64,000 nucleotides of DNA from QHCE01 sp041743105. GTDB lineage: Bacteria > Actinomycetota > Actinomycetes > Mycobacteriales > QHCE01. Position 1 is the stretch's first letter, and each line of letters opens with the position of its first letter. Positions 7,855-16,234 of the stretch are shown here, piece by piece. The position numbers and the translations under genes are program-made. The notes beneath the pieces were generated by a model. The model worked only from the letters and a program-made list of their open reading frames with translations, was not told where the DNA came from and did no database searches. The DNA is taken from the NCBI GenBank assembly GCA_041743105.1, contig JBGTNI010000073.1:1-64000 (forward strand), read 5' to 3'.

Positions 7855-8817
7855 ATGAAGTCTTTTGGTACGGCTGTCGCTGCATCGGGATCGCGTATCG
7901 CTTCGCTAGGCGAGTATCGGCCGAGCAGAATTGTCACCAACGATCAGGTATCCGAAAACCTTGCGGTCGACGACAGGTGGATTCGAGAGCGTGTTGGCGT
8001 TCAATCCCGCCGGTTCGCCACCGACGAGTCTGTCATCGACATGGCCGTTATCGCGGCGGAGAAGGCGCTAGCGAACAGCGGGGTAGCCCGCCAGGACATC
8101 GATCTCGTGGTGCTTGCCACCTGCTCGCCGCCGTCACCGGTTCCAAACAACGCTTCCGCGGTCGCGGCGCAGGTCTGCGGCGGCACTTTGGCGGCGTTCG
8201 ACCTCAACACCGCCTGTTCCGGTTTCTGCTACGGTTTGGCCGTCGTAGACGGCCTGATTCGGGCAGGGACCATCCGGCATGCCATCGTGGTCGGCTCCGA
8301 GAAGATGACCGATTGGGTCGACCCAACCGACGTGCACACCAGCGTTATCTTCGCCGACGGCGCAGGCGCGGCCGTGGTATCGGTTCACGACAGCGCCCAT
8401 ATCGGACCGGTGGTCTGGGGCAGCGATGGTAGCCGCCGAGATCTCATCGCCATCGCCGACCGCACGCAGTTGCTGACGATGCAAGGGCCCTCGGTGTACC
8501 GCTGGGCGGTAGAGAGCCTTGCGCCGATTGCCTTAGAGGCATGCAACCGTGCCGGAATCGCACCGGAAGATCTTGCGGCCTTCATACCGCATCAAGCCAA
8601 CCTGCGGATTATCGACGGCCTGGTTAAGAAAGTCAACGCGAAGAACGCTGTAGTCGCCCGCAACATCGTCGAATCGGGCAACACCTCGGCCGCTTCCATC
8701 CCGCTGGCGTTCTCAGGGTTGATCGAACAGCGGGCTATCAGCAGCGGCGATCCAGTGTTGCTGTTCGGTTTCGGCGCCGGATTATCCTGGGCGGCACAGG
8801 TCGTGCGCTGTCCGTAA
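7855..8817 (+). CDS. Beta-ketoacyl-ACP synthase III family enzyme (FabH-like)
   Basis: 320 residues with the complete KAS III catalytic triad: Cys in LNTACSGFCYG, His in IPHQANLRI and Asn in VESGNTSAAS. The glycine-rich end GFGAGLSWAAQVV is also typical. The frame is open upstream to 7654 inside the preceding gene, but the ATG at 7855 with GAAAGGG seven bases upstream gives the standard N-terminus (GSRIASLGEYRPSRIVTNDQVSE). It condenses an acyl-CoA starter with a malonyl-type extender. The position beside a reductase and away from other fab genes suggests a specialised pathway rather than housekeeping fatty acid synthesis. Confidence 0.88.
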   Translation: MKSFGTAVAASGSRIASLGEYRPSRIVTNDQVSENLAVDDRWIRERVGVQSRRFATDESVIDMAVIAAEKALANSGVARQDIDLVVLATCSPPSPVPNNASAVAAQVCGGTLAAFDLNTACSGFCYGLAVVDGLIRAGTIRHAIVVGSEKMTDWVDPTDVHTSVIFADGAGAAVVSVHDSAHIGPVVWGSDGSRRDLIAIADRTQLLTMQGPSVYRWAVESLAPIALEACNRAGIAPEDLAAFIPHQANLRIIDGLVKKVNAKNAVVARNIVESGNTSAASIPLAFSGLIEQRAISSGDPVLLFGFGAGLSWAAQVVRCP

Positions 8818-8889
8818 CTGTTGGTGCAACCTCGCTGCCGAGCACCCACTTGTCACAGCGGCCAACGAGAGAACGCTTACGGCAAGCTC

Positions 8890-9050
8890 AAGGAGTGGCA
8901 TCGGCGGCGATGATTAAATCAAGGCAAAACCCCAAGCGAGGCCCAACGTGAGCTTCGAAGGCGGTGGAGCCAGGGGGTGTGAACCAGACGGGCAAACTCC
9001 GTCATAGGGGTCCAACCCCCGTTGGGGCGCGACTCCTCGGCAAGGCCATA
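8890..9050 (+). other. Leader region of ctaE with alternative hairpins
   Basis: The spacer between the KAS III gene and ctaE contains two mutually exclusive stems: GGGG (9007-9010) with CCCC (9016-9019), and CCAAC (9012-9016) with GTTGG (9021-9025). A G/C-rich stretch lies before them (about 8955-9000). I recognise no known riboswitch class here; it may simply be the 5' untranslated region of the ctaE-qcrCAB operon. Confidence 0.3.
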
Positions 9051-9704
9051 ATGCTCAGCGTGAGTGCAGATGTGGGATCATTGCCGCGCGTTGGCGCCCC
9101 TAACGGTAGTGCCCCAGCGCCGGACCGCCGGCAGATCCACTCGCTGAATCGTCCCAACATGGTGAGCGTCGGCACCATCGTCTGGCTGTCCAGCGAGCTG
9201 ATGTTCTTTGCGGCGCTATTTGCGATGTATTTCTCCATCCGCGCCGCCAGCCCGCAGCTGTGGGCCGAGCAGACCGAGAAACTGGCCCTGCCATACGCCC
9301 TGACGTTCACCATCATTCTGGTGGCCTCGTCGATCACCTGTCAGCTCGGGGTGTTCGACGCCGAGCGCGGCGACGCCGCCGGTCTGCGTCGCTGGTTCAC
9401 GATCACCTTTGTCATGGGGCTCATTTTCGTGCTAGGTCAAGCCAACGAGTACCGCAACCTGGTACTGCACGAGGGCATCGCCATCAACTCCGACGGCTAC
9501 GGCTCAGTGTTCTACCTCACTACCGGCTTCCACGGCCTGCATGTCATCGGCGGTCTGATTGCGTTTATCTTCATCATGATCCGATCGACCATGGGCCGGT
9601 TCACCCCGGCGCAGGCCACCAGCGCCATCGTGGTCTCCTACTACTGGCACTTCGTCGACATTGTTTGGATCGGCCTGTTCGCCACTATCTACCTCATCCA
9701 GTAG
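9051..9704 (+). CDS. ctaE: Cytochrome c oxidase subunit III
   Basis: 217 residues, five membrane helices as in actinobacterial CtaE. The signature HSLNRPNMVSVGTIVWLSSELMFFAALFAMYFSIRA is visible near residue 30, and GFHGLHVIGGL and YYWHFVDIVWIGLF lie toward the end. The frame is open back to 8964, but the ATG at 9051 (or the GTG at 9060) gives the usual length. It is the first gene of the ctaE-qcrC-qcrA-qcrB supercomplex operon. Subunit I (ctaD) is not in this window, which is common for this group. Confidence 0.95.
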   Translation: MLSVSADVGSLPRVGAPNGSAPAPDRRQIHSLNRPNMVSVGTIVWLSSELMFFAALFAMYFSIRAASPQLWAEQTEKLALPYALTFTIILVASSITCQLGVFDAERGDAAGLRRWFTITFVMGLIFVLGQANEYRNLVLHEGIAINSDGYGSVFYLTTGFHGLHVIGGLIAFIFIMIRSTMGRFTPAQATSAIVVSYYWHFVDIVWIGLFATIYLIQ

Positions 9705-9750
9705 GCGCGGTATTCACGTAGGCACGGTCAGACATGAACCAGGTGAAGGC

Positions 9751-10530
9751 ATGAACTTAGAGCTCAACGGTAAGCGCAAAGAGCGCCTCCGCCGCTTTGC
9801 GGTACTGCTGCTGGCCTTGATGACGCTTGGCGGGCTATACACGTTCTTCGCGCCCAGCTCAGCTGCGCAGGACGAGGCCGAGAGCAAGCGCGTTGCGATA
9901 CAGGAAGGCAAGGAACTTTTTGAACAGGGTTGCATTTCCTGCCACGGTCGGGGTGCCGAGGGTGTCGACGATCGTGGCCCCAGTCTGGTCGGAGTCGGCC
10001 CGGCATCGGTGGAGTTTCAAGTCAGCACGGGCCGCATGCCCCTGCCGCGGCAGGAAGCCCAAGCCGAACGCAAGCCCTCCTCCTACAGCGCCAGTGAGAT
10101 AGCGGCACTGGCTGCCTACGTCGACTCGCTCGGCGGAGGCCCGAAAATCCCGGACGGGGATCTTCGGGGCGATGTGGTACTCGGCGGTGAACTGTTCCGC
10201 CTCGGTTGTGCGTCCTGCCACGGTTTCGCCGCTAACGGCGGCGCACTGTCGGGCGGGAAGTTCGCGCCGTCGCTGGTCAAGTCCAGCGACCGCGAGATCT
10301 ATGCCGCGATGTTGACCGGCCCGCAGAACATGCCCAGATTCGGTGACAACCAGATCACCCCGGATGAGAAGAAAGCAATCGTCGCCTACGTTCAGTCAAT
10401 GAAGGCCGATAAGGATCCAGGCGGTGCGGGGCTTGGTCGTACCGGTCCGGTGCCAGAGGGTTTGGTGGTGTTCTTGGTCGGTATCGGAGGTCTGTTGGTA
10501 GCGACGCTGTGGATCGCGGGTAAATCATGA
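9751..10530 (+). CDS. qcrC: Di-heme cytochrome c subunit of the bcc complex
   Basis: 259 residues: N-terminal signal/anchor helix (FAVLLLALMTLGGLYTFF), two cytochrome c domains with heme motifs GCISCHG and GCASCHG, likely methionine ligands in STGRMPLP and GPQNMPRFGD, and a C-terminal membrane helix (LVVFLVGIGGLLVATLWIAG). It carries electrons from the Rieske protein to CtaC without a soluble cytochrome. The start at 9751 has AGGTGAAGGC before it; the frame upstream to 9661 overlaps ctaE and is rejected. The stop overlaps qcrA as ATGA. Confidence 0.95.
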   Translation: MNLELNGKRKERLRRFAVLLLALMTLGGLYTFFAPSSAAQDEAESKRVAIQEGKELFEQGCISCHGRGAEGVDDRGPSLVGVGPASVEFQVSTGRMPLPRQEAQAERKPSSYSASEIAALAAYVDSLGGGPKIPDGDLRGDVVLGGELFRLGCASCHGFAANGGALSGGKFAPSLVKSSDREIYAAMLTGPQNMPRFGDNQITPDEKKAIVAYVQSMKADKDPGGAGLGRTGPVPEGLVVFLVGIGGLLVATLWIAGKS

Positions 10531-11585
10531 GCAACAACCCCTCATCGGCGCAGACGCCGGGCACGGCTCTTGACGACTCCTCCGTGACCCAACTCGACCT
10601 CGTGCGGGAGGGTGCCCGCCGTGACGGGGTCGAGATCGCACATTATCGTCCGCGCTTTAACGTCGATTCCCCGAAATCTAGGGCAGAGAAGCGGATCGAG
10701 CGGACCATAGCGCTCTGCTTTCTGCTCACCGGAGTCGCAGCTCTGGGGTTCGTCGCCATCTTCGCGTTCTGGGAGTGGAAGTATCAGCCAGGCGCGGGCG
10801 CCGACAAATGGTTCACCCCGCTGTTGGGTACCGCAATGGCGGTGGCGCTGCTTGGCATCGGTTTCGGTTTGATCATCTGGCACAAGAAGTTGATGCCCGA
10901 AGAGGTGGCGATCCAAGATCGGCACGACGGCGCCTCCAGCGACGACGATCGAGTGCTCACCGGGGCCACCTTCGCCAACCTTGCAACTGAGGCCGGTATT
11001 AAGCGGCGCCCATTGCTCAAAGGCGCGATCGCGTTCGGGCTGGCGCCGGTCGGATTGATGGCTGTTGCTCCGCTTGGCGCATTGGTGAAGGACCCGGGCA
11101 ATAAGCTGTACACGACCGGTTTCACAAAGGGTGTCCGCCTGGTCCGGCTAGACGGGTCACCAGTCCGCCCCGATGACATCGCGGCTGGCGGCATCGAGAC
11201 GGTGTTTCCCGGCATTCCCGGCGGCACGACGAACGAGTATGCGGATTCACCCACGCTGCTGATCCACTTGCGGCAAGCGGATTCGGCGAAGGTGCGGGTT
11301 CCTGCCAAGTACGCCGATTTCCATTACGGGAGCTACTACGCCTACTCCAAGATCTGTACCCATGCGGGCTGTCCGGCCAGTTTGTACGAGCAGCAAACGC
11401 AGCGGCTGCTGTGTCCCTGTCATCAGTCGCAGTTCGATGTACTTCGGGGCTGTAAACCCACTTTCGGGCCGGCTACCCGAGCGTTGCCCCAGCTGCCGAT
11501 CAGCGTGGACTCCCAGGGCTTCTTCATAGCCACGTCGGATTACAAGGAGCCGATCGGGCCGGCATTCTGGGAGCGGTCGGCGTGA
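10527..11585 (+). CDS. qcrA: Rieske iron-sulfur subunit of the bcc complex
   Basis: 352 residues. It has the actinobacterial three-helix N-terminus (IALCFLLTGVAALGFVAIF; GTAMAVALLGIGFGLIIW; GAIAFGLAPVGLMAVAPLGAL) and a C-terminal Rieske domain with cluster ligands CTHAGCP and CPCHQSQFD. It transfers electrons from quinol to QcrC. It starts in the qcrC stop codon (ATGA). Its last 17 bases are the first copy of a repeated segment that fills the gap to qcrB. Confidence 0.95.
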   Translation: MSNNPSSAQTPGTALDDSSVTQLDLVREGARRDGVEIAHYRPRFNVDSPKSRAEKRIERTIALCFLLTGVAALGFVAIFAFWEWKYQPGAGADKWFTPLLGTAMAVALLGIGFGLIIWHKKLMPEEVAIQDRHDGASSDDDRVLTGATFANLATEAGIKRRPLLKGAIAFGLAPVGLMAVAPLGALVKDPGNKLYTTGFTKGVRLVRLDGSPVRPDDIAAGGIETVFPGIPGGTTNEYADSPTLLIHLRQADSAKVRVPAKYADFHYGSYYAYSKICTHAGCPASLYEQQTQRLLCPCHQSQFDVLRGCKPTFGPATRALPQLPISVDSQGFFIATSDYKEPIGPAFWERSA

Positions 11586-11683
11586 GGCGTCCGCGAGCAG
11601 ATCAGGCAGCACGGTTGGGAGCGGTCGGCGTGAGACACCGCGAGCAGATCAGGTCGCACAATTGGGAGCGTTCATCGTGAAAC
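11569..11683 (+). repeat. Imperfect tandem repeat (about 48 bp, 2.4 copies) at the qcrA-qcrB junction
   Basis: Units begin with GGGAGCG at 11569, 11617 and 11664. Copies 1 and 2 share GGGAGCGGTCGGCGTGAG and then CGCGAGCAGATCAGG. The third is cut short where qcrB begins (GGGAGCGTTCATCGTGAAA). Copy 1 contains the qcrA stop codon and copy 3 supplies the qcrB ribosome-binding site and GTG start, so the junction itself appears to have been duplicated. Confidence 0.85.
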
Positions 11684-13299
11684 TACCCAAAATCAAGCCG
11701 GCAGAGTTGCCGGCCAAGGGCGCGGCATGGGCGGATGACCGGCTGGCGGCGGCAGGCCCGGTGCGACGGATGATGAACAAGGTCTTCCCCGACCATTGGT
11801 CGTTCCTGCTGGGAGAGATCGCGCTCTACTCGTTCATCGTGTTACTGCTCACCGGTACTTTTCTCACCCTGTTCTTCGACCCGTCGATGACCGAAGTGGT
11901 CTACGACGGTAGCTACGCCCCGCTGCGGGGTGTCGAGATGTCCCAGGCGTACGCCTCGTCGCTGGATATCTCCTTCGACGTCCGCGGTGGTCTGATCATG
12001 CGGCAGATTCACCATTGGGCTGCGCTGCTGTTCATGGCGGCAATCGTCGTACACATGCTGCGCGTTTTCTTCACAGGCGCATTCCGGCGTCCTCGAGAAC
12101 TGAACTGGATCATCGGGATCGGACTGCTGCTGATGGGCCTTGCCGAAGGCTTCGCCGGCTACTCGATCCCCGACGACGCGCTCTCGGGTACTGGACTTCG
12201 GATAGTAAACGCGATTATCTTGTCGATCCCGCTGGTCGGGTCATGGTTGGCGTTCGCGGTATTCGGTGGCGAGTTTCCCGGGCATGCGATCGTGCCGCGG
12301 CTCTACATCGCACATGTATTGATCATCCCGGGTGTGCTCGTCGCGCTGATCTCGGCGCATATGGCGCTGCTGGTCAAGCAGAAACACACACAGTGGCCGG
12401 GGCGCGGACACACCGAGCAGAACGTTGTCGGGCACCGTATGGTTCCGGGATTCGCGGCAAAGGCCGGCGGGTTCTTTATGATGGTATTCGCCATGCTGGC
12501 GCTGCTAGGTGGCTGGTTCCAGATCAACCCCATCTGGCTGTTCGGGCCCTACAAGGGTGAAGTGGTGTCGGCGGGTTCGCAGCCGGACTTCTATGTGGGC
12601 TGGTTGGACGGTTCCACCCGGCTGTGGCCGGCGTGGGACATCACCGCGTTCGGATACACCATTCCCGCGGTCTTCTGGCCCACCGTAGTGCTGCCGGGCG
12701 TGGTGTTCACCATCGCCGGGCTGTGGCCGTTCATAGAGGCCCGGTTTATCGGGGATCGAGCGCACCACAACCTGCTGCAGCGGCCACGTGACGTGCCATG
12801 GCGCACCGCGTTGGGTGTGGCGGCCGTGACGTTCATGACGGTGCTGCTGATATCCGGCGGAAACGACATCATCGCCGAGAAGTTCAATATCAGCTTGAAC
12901 GCCATGACGTGGGCAGGTCGTATCGCACTGATCGCGGGACCACCACTGGCGTACTTCCTTACCCACCGCATCTGTCTGGGATTGCAGCAACATGACCGGA
13001 TGGTCTTAGCGCACGGTGTGGAGACCGGCACGATTAAGCGGCTGCCGCACGGTGAATTCATCGAAGTCCATCAACCAGTGATTGGTGGCAATGGGCATGA
13101 GGGCGATGGCGGGCATGGGTCCTCGGCGGCGGAGATAGAAGCGTCCTATAAACAGATCCCGGTGCCGAAGAAGATGAACAAGTTCGGCGCCGGCGGTCCG
13201 GCTACGCGCGGTTTCTTTCGGTCCATTGAGGAGCCCGATGCTCCCGAGCCGTCCACGGCGGTCGCCACGCGCAGTGAGGACGGCGACCGACAAGCGTAG
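11677..13299 (+). CDS. qcrB: Cytochrome b subunit of the bcc complex
   Basis: 540 residues. Heme-binding histidines are visible in QIHHWAALLFMAAIVVHMLRVFF and later in the HVLIIPGVLVALISAHMALL helix. The quinol-site region around GYSIPDDALSGTGLRI is also conserved. It has the long C-terminal extension typical of actinobacterial QcrB. A TTG at 11662 is possible, but the GTG at 11677 with GGGAGCG six bases upstream fits better. It is the last gene of the operon and ends just before a strong inverted repeat. Confidence 0.95.
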   Translation: MKLPKIKPAELPAKGAAWADDRLAAAGPVRRMMNKVFPDHWSFLLGEIALYSFIVLLLTGTFLTLFFDPSMTEVVYDGSYAPLRGVEMSQAYASSLDISFDVRGGLIMRQIHHWAALLFMAAIVVHMLRVFFTGAFRRPRELNWIIGIGLLLMGLAEGFAGYSIPDDALSGTGLRIVNAIILSIPLVGSWLAFAVFGGEFPGHAIVPRLYIAHVLIIPGVLVALISAHMALLVKQKHTQWPGRGHTEQNVVGHRMVPGFAAKAGGFFMMVFAMLALLGGWFQINPIWLFGPYKGEVVSAGSQPDFYVGWLDGSTRLWPAWDITAFGYTIPAVFWPTVVLPGVVFTIAGLWPFIEARFIGDRAHHNLLQRPRDVPWRTALGVAAVTFMTVLLISGGNDIIAEKFNISLNAMTWAGRIALIAGPPLAYFLTHRICLGLQQHDRMVLAHGVETGTIKRLPHGEFIEVHQPVIGGNGHEGDGGHGSSAAEIEASYKQIPVPKKMNKFGAGGPATRGFFRSIEEPDAPEPSTAVATRSEDGDRQA

Positions 13300-13302
13300 G
13301 AC

Positions 13303-13356
13303 GACACGTTGTGCCATATTGTCCCTTGCGGTGGGGACAATATGGCACAACGTGTC
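13303..13356. terminator. Perfect 23-bp inverted repeat between convergent genes
   Basis: Arms 13303-13325 and 13334-13356 pair without mismatch around an 8-base loop. It lies between the converging ends of qcrB and the lipoprotein gene and probably works as a bidirectional terminator, though there is no U-tract. Its arm sequence (TTGTGCCATATTGT) recurs almost identically at 34347-34429, so it may be a dispersed repeat rather than a simple terminator. Confidence 0.75.
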
Positions 13357-13366
13357 ATTGCGACTT

Positions 13367-14044
13367 CTAGTACCCGGAGCTGTACTCGTTATTGGGTGAA
13401 GCGGGCGTGCGGTTCGATGGCTCAGTGTTCGATGGCACGGGCTTCGATGGTACGACGTTTGCCCCGCTCCCATTGCTAGCTGCTTTCTTGCCCTCGGGGG
13501 TAACGGCGAACCACGTGCCACCTACCCCTTGGCCCTTGATGTCGCCAGGCTTGACATCCGGAGCAAAGCGATACACGGGCCATCCGGCGATAGTGAGCTG
13601 GCAGGTGCCGTCAGCCCGCTCTATCGATTTGACTAGCTTCCGATCGATACCGGCTACCGTGACCTCTTTCCAATTAGTGGGCGAAACCGCCGGCGGCCAC
13701 TTCTTCGCGCAGTCGCCATCGCAATTGGAACGGGATGGATTCGCGGTGTCTTCGTCGAACCGATACAGCGTGAATCCTTCGGCATCCACCACGATATTCC
13801 CCAGCTCGGCGTTGTTCACCACCGAGACTGTGGTGCCGTTCCCACTCCGCACCTCGGAAGGTGTTGCGGCGGACGGTGTTGCCGCGGAAGGTGTCGCTGG
13901 CGTTGCCTGGCCCGCCGCCGGCGCGACCTGCACGTTCTCGTTCTGAGCGCTAACCCCATCGTCTGCGGATTGATAGCCCTTGCAGCCGGCCAGTGCGACG
14001 ACGGTCATCCCAGCGACCGCGAGAGTAGCGAGTGTCTTACGCAT
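13367..14044 (-). CDS. Secreted lipoprotein with PF03640-like repeat (COG4315 type)
   Basis: 225 residues. A lipoprotein signal with lipobox VALAGC (Cys near residue 20) is followed by a Pro/Ala/Thr linker containing ATPSAATPSAATPSE. The folded domain has the repeats LGNIVVDAEGFTLYRFDEDTANPSRSNCDGDCAKKWPP and LTIAGWPVYRFAPDVKPGDIKGQGVGGTWFAV, which match the secreted-repeat family of unknown function. It is divergent from an ECF sigma factor gene and may belong to its regulon, by analogy with the sigma-L loci of mycobacteria. Confidence 0.8.
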   Translation of the reverse strand: MRKTLATLAVAGMTVVALAGCKGYQSADDGVSAQNENVQVAPAAGQATPATPSAATPSAATPSEVRSGNGTTVSVVNNAELGNIVVDAEGFTLYRFDEDTANPSRSNCDGDCAKKWPPAVSPTNWKEVTVAGIDRKLVKSIERADGTCQLTIAGWPVYRFAPDVKPGDIKGQGVGGTWFAVTPEGKKAASNGSGANVVPSKPVPSNTEPSNRTPASPNNEYSSGY

Positions 14045-14144
14045 GATGTGCTCCCAGGTTAGGTGAGTGAGTCGAGGTGATCGATGTGCTCACCGGGTAG
14101 TACGGGTGCTCTTGAGACTTAGTTCAAACATGTGTGAATTTTTT

Positions 14145-14172
14145 TGATCCGACCGGCGCCGCTGCTCGTATC
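14145..14172 (+). promoter_or_regulatory. Putative ECF sigma-factor promoter
   Basis: TGATCC (14145-14150), 16 bases, CGTATC (14167-14172). This fits the -35 TGAnCC / -10 CGT pattern of SigL/SigK-like ECF factors and sits 20 bp before the sigma gene start, suggesting autoregulation. The match is by eye. Confidence 0.5.
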
Positions 14173-14191
14173 TATAGGCGAGGAGGTACCG

Positions 14192-14818
14192 ATGTCCGCT
14201 GTAGCCGTTGAAATGCCGCGGTCCTTGGCAAGACAGAGCTCGGCGAAACTCGATATCGCGTGGTGGCCGAGAAGTGTCATGCGAGAAGATGGGTTCATGA
14301 CCAGCTCTGGCCAGGAGGCCGAACGACTGCTCCGGCAGTTGTACGACTCCCACGCGGGAACGCTTCGGGCGTTTGTGCTCCGGCTTAATGGCGGCGATTG
14401 GCAGCGGGCGGAGGACGTGGTGCAAGAGACACTCCTGCGTGCCTGGCGCAACGCCGACAACCTGCTTTCCGAACCAGCCAGGCTCCGTCCCTGGCTGGTC
14501 ATGGTCGCTCGGCGGATCGTCATCGATGAGCACCGGGGGCGGGTAGCCAGGCCGCGGGAGACCGGCCCGGAACCACTCGAGGATCTCGCCACTGCCGATG
14601 CCAGCGAATCGGTGGTCACCGCCATCACGGTGACCCGGGCGCTGCGGATGCTAAGCGAGCCACACCGGCGCGTCCTCATCGAAACCTATTTTCATGACCG
14701 CAATACGCATGAAGCAGCGCAGGTGCTGGCGCTACCTGCGGGTACGGTCAAATCGCGGGTGTACTACGCGTTGCGCAGTCTCCGGCAGATCCTGATCGAG
14801 CAAGAGGTGACGTCATGA
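14192..14818 (+). CDS. ECF RNA polymerase sigma factor (SigL-like)
   Basis: 208 residues. Region 2 is seen as LYDSHAGTLRAFVLRLNGGDWQRAEDVVQETLLRAWR, and region 4 as LRMLSEPHRRVLIETYFHDRNTHEAAQVLALPAGTVKSRVYYALRSLR. The ATG at 14192 follows a very strong GAGGAGG, giving an extra 35 residues before the usual beginning at the ATG at 14297. Both are possible, and the ribosome-binding site favours the long form. The next gene, overlapping as ATGA, is a zinc-finger anti-sigma factor, so activity is probably controlled by membrane sequestration. Confidence 0.9.
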   Translation: MSAVAVEMPRSLARQSSAKLDIAWWPRSVMREDGFMTSSGQEAERLLRQLYDSHAGTLRAFVLRLNGGDWQRAEDVVQETLLRAWRNADNLLSEPARLRPWLVMVARRIVIDEHRGRVARPRETGPEPLEDLATADASESVVTAITVTRALRMLSEPHRRVLIETYFHDRNTHEAAQVLALPAGTVKSRVYYALRSLRQILIEQEVTS

Positions 14819-15507
14819 CCACTCAGCCTATGCACGACAGCGTCGGAGCATACGCGTTAGGCATCCTCACGCCGGCGGAATGTGATGTCTTCGAAGCCCA
14901 TTTGGCTGGCTGCGAACAGTGCGCGTTGGAGCTTGAACAGCTCATGGAGGTTGCCACGGTTCTCCCAGCCGTCGAGTTTTCAGGCGCCGCAGCACCGTAC
15001 GTCGCTGAACTGCAACCGCACGCGACACGTCCGGCTCCCGTTGTTTCGACCAAACCACGGACACAGCGGGCTTACGCACTCGCTGCCGGTGTGGTGTTGA
15101 TTGCGGTGGGCGCGGTTGGCGGAGTCGTCGGGCAGCAGCTGGCGTCTGAGGAACCTAGCTCCTCGACGGTTGCGACAGACCCATTTCGGGGTGAGGTACT
15201 CACCGCGGTTAACTCCGCAACGGGGGTACGGGCCAGAGCCGCACTCAGCAGTAAGGGGTGGGGGACGAATGTGACGCTAGAGCTCTCCAAGGTTCGTGGC
15301 CCACTCAACTGTGAATTGATCGCTGTCGGTACCAACGGTTCTACCGAAACCGCAATGACGTGGGCGGTGCCCGTCAAGGGCTATGGCACTCCGGAGCAGC
15401 CGAAACCACTAGTGCTCAGCGGAGGCAGCTCGATAGATCGGGCGAAACTTGACCGGCTCGAGGTTCGCACGTCCGATGGGCGACTACTGGTCTCGATCCC
15501 GGCTTAG
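14815..15507 (+). CDS. Membrane anti-sigma factor with zinc-binding (ZAS) domain
   Basis: 230 residues. The N-terminal domain has FEAHLAGCEQCALELEQL, the HxxxCxxC zinc motif of ZAS anti-sigma factors. One membrane helix follows (AYALAAGVVLIAVGAVGGVVG, about residues 87-107), and then an RskA/RslA-like extracytoplasmic domain that ends RLEVRTSDGRLLVSIP. It is coupled to the sigma gene by an ATGA overlap and would bind that sigma factor at the membrane until signalled. Confidence 0.88.
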   Translation: MTTQPMHDSVGAYALGILTPAECDVFEAHLAGCEQCALELEQLMEVATVLPAVEFSGAAAPYVAELQPHATRPAPVVSTKPRTQRAYALAAGVVLIAVGAVGGVVGQQLASEEPSSSTVATDPFRGEVLTAVNSATGVRARAALSSKGWGTNVTLELSKVRGPLNCELIAVGTNGSTETAMTWAVPVKGYGTPEQPKPLVLSGGSSIDRAKLDRLEVRTSDGRLLVSIPA

Positions 15508-15538
15508 CGGCTCGGGGCACTGAGGATGCGGATGAGAG

Positions 15539-16234
15539 TCACCGGCCGGCGCGACTCTCGGCGAGGGCGTGCTGGTTGGCGGCAAGGTAGTCGGCTAGGG
15601 TGCCGCAATCGATGAAAGTCCCGGAGTATTCACTGAATTCGAGTTCGCCACTCAGCCATGCCCTACGCCACACATGCTCATATAGCCCCGGCGTCTCATC
15701 GGCGCCGGTGAGGCTTTGTGCCAGCTCCATCACATGACGTGCTGGGAGCAGCGATACACCGGCGAAGCGCCATCGCCGGTCGAAGTCCGCTCGTGCTGGA
15801 TCGGTCACGACCAGCAGCCGGGGCCGCTGCCCATCCCAGCCCGTCGTGAGAGACGTGACGGCAGGGCCGGCCCGGTAGGCGTCGCCGTTGAAGATCGCCA
15901 CATCTCGCCCGTCGATCCAGCTCGCGAGCGCGGCGACGGTTCCGGCGGTTCCGAGTAGGTGCGGCTCGACGAAGATGTGGGCTCGATCGCCCACTGCGTC
16001 GACGATCTGATCGGCCAGGTGATGCGCATTAACGACTACCTGCTCTGGCCCGCTCAACCCTAGCTGCGCTACGTCGCCGAGTACCCGATCCAGCAGCGAA
16101 ACGTTTCCCACCTGGCAGAGAGGTTTAGGTAGCCGATCGGTGAGCGGCCGAAGCCGCCGTCCAACCCCTGCCGCAAGCACCACCGCGCAGCCGGGTCGCC
16201 GTCCTGAAGAAGGCGACGTCGAGGGGCGTTTCAT
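15539..16234 (-). CDS. Sugar-phosphate nucleotidyltransferase-like protein
   Basis: 231 residues with the nucleotidyltransferase signature VLAAGVGRRLRPLTDRLPKPLCQVGN at the N-terminus and the metal-binding aspartate in IFNGDAYRAG. HLLGTAGTVAAL matches the substrate loop of the family. The sugar is not predictable. The gene overlaps the Nudix gene by ATGA-type spacing (16231-16234), and that gene in turn overlaps a DEDD/GIY-YIG protein, so the three form one transcription unit. Confidence 0.82.
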   Translation of the reverse strand: MKRPSTSPSSGRRPGCAVVLAAGVGRRLRPLTDRLPKPLCQVGNVSLLDRVLGDVAQLGLSGPEQVVVNAHHLADQIVDAVGDRAHIFVEPHLLGTAGTVAALASWIDGRDVAIFNGDAYRAGPAVTSLTTGWDGQRPRLLVVTDPARADFDRRWRFAGVSLLPARHVMELAQSLTGADETPGLYEHVWRRAWLSGELEFSEYSGTFIDCGTLADYLAANQHALAESRAGR

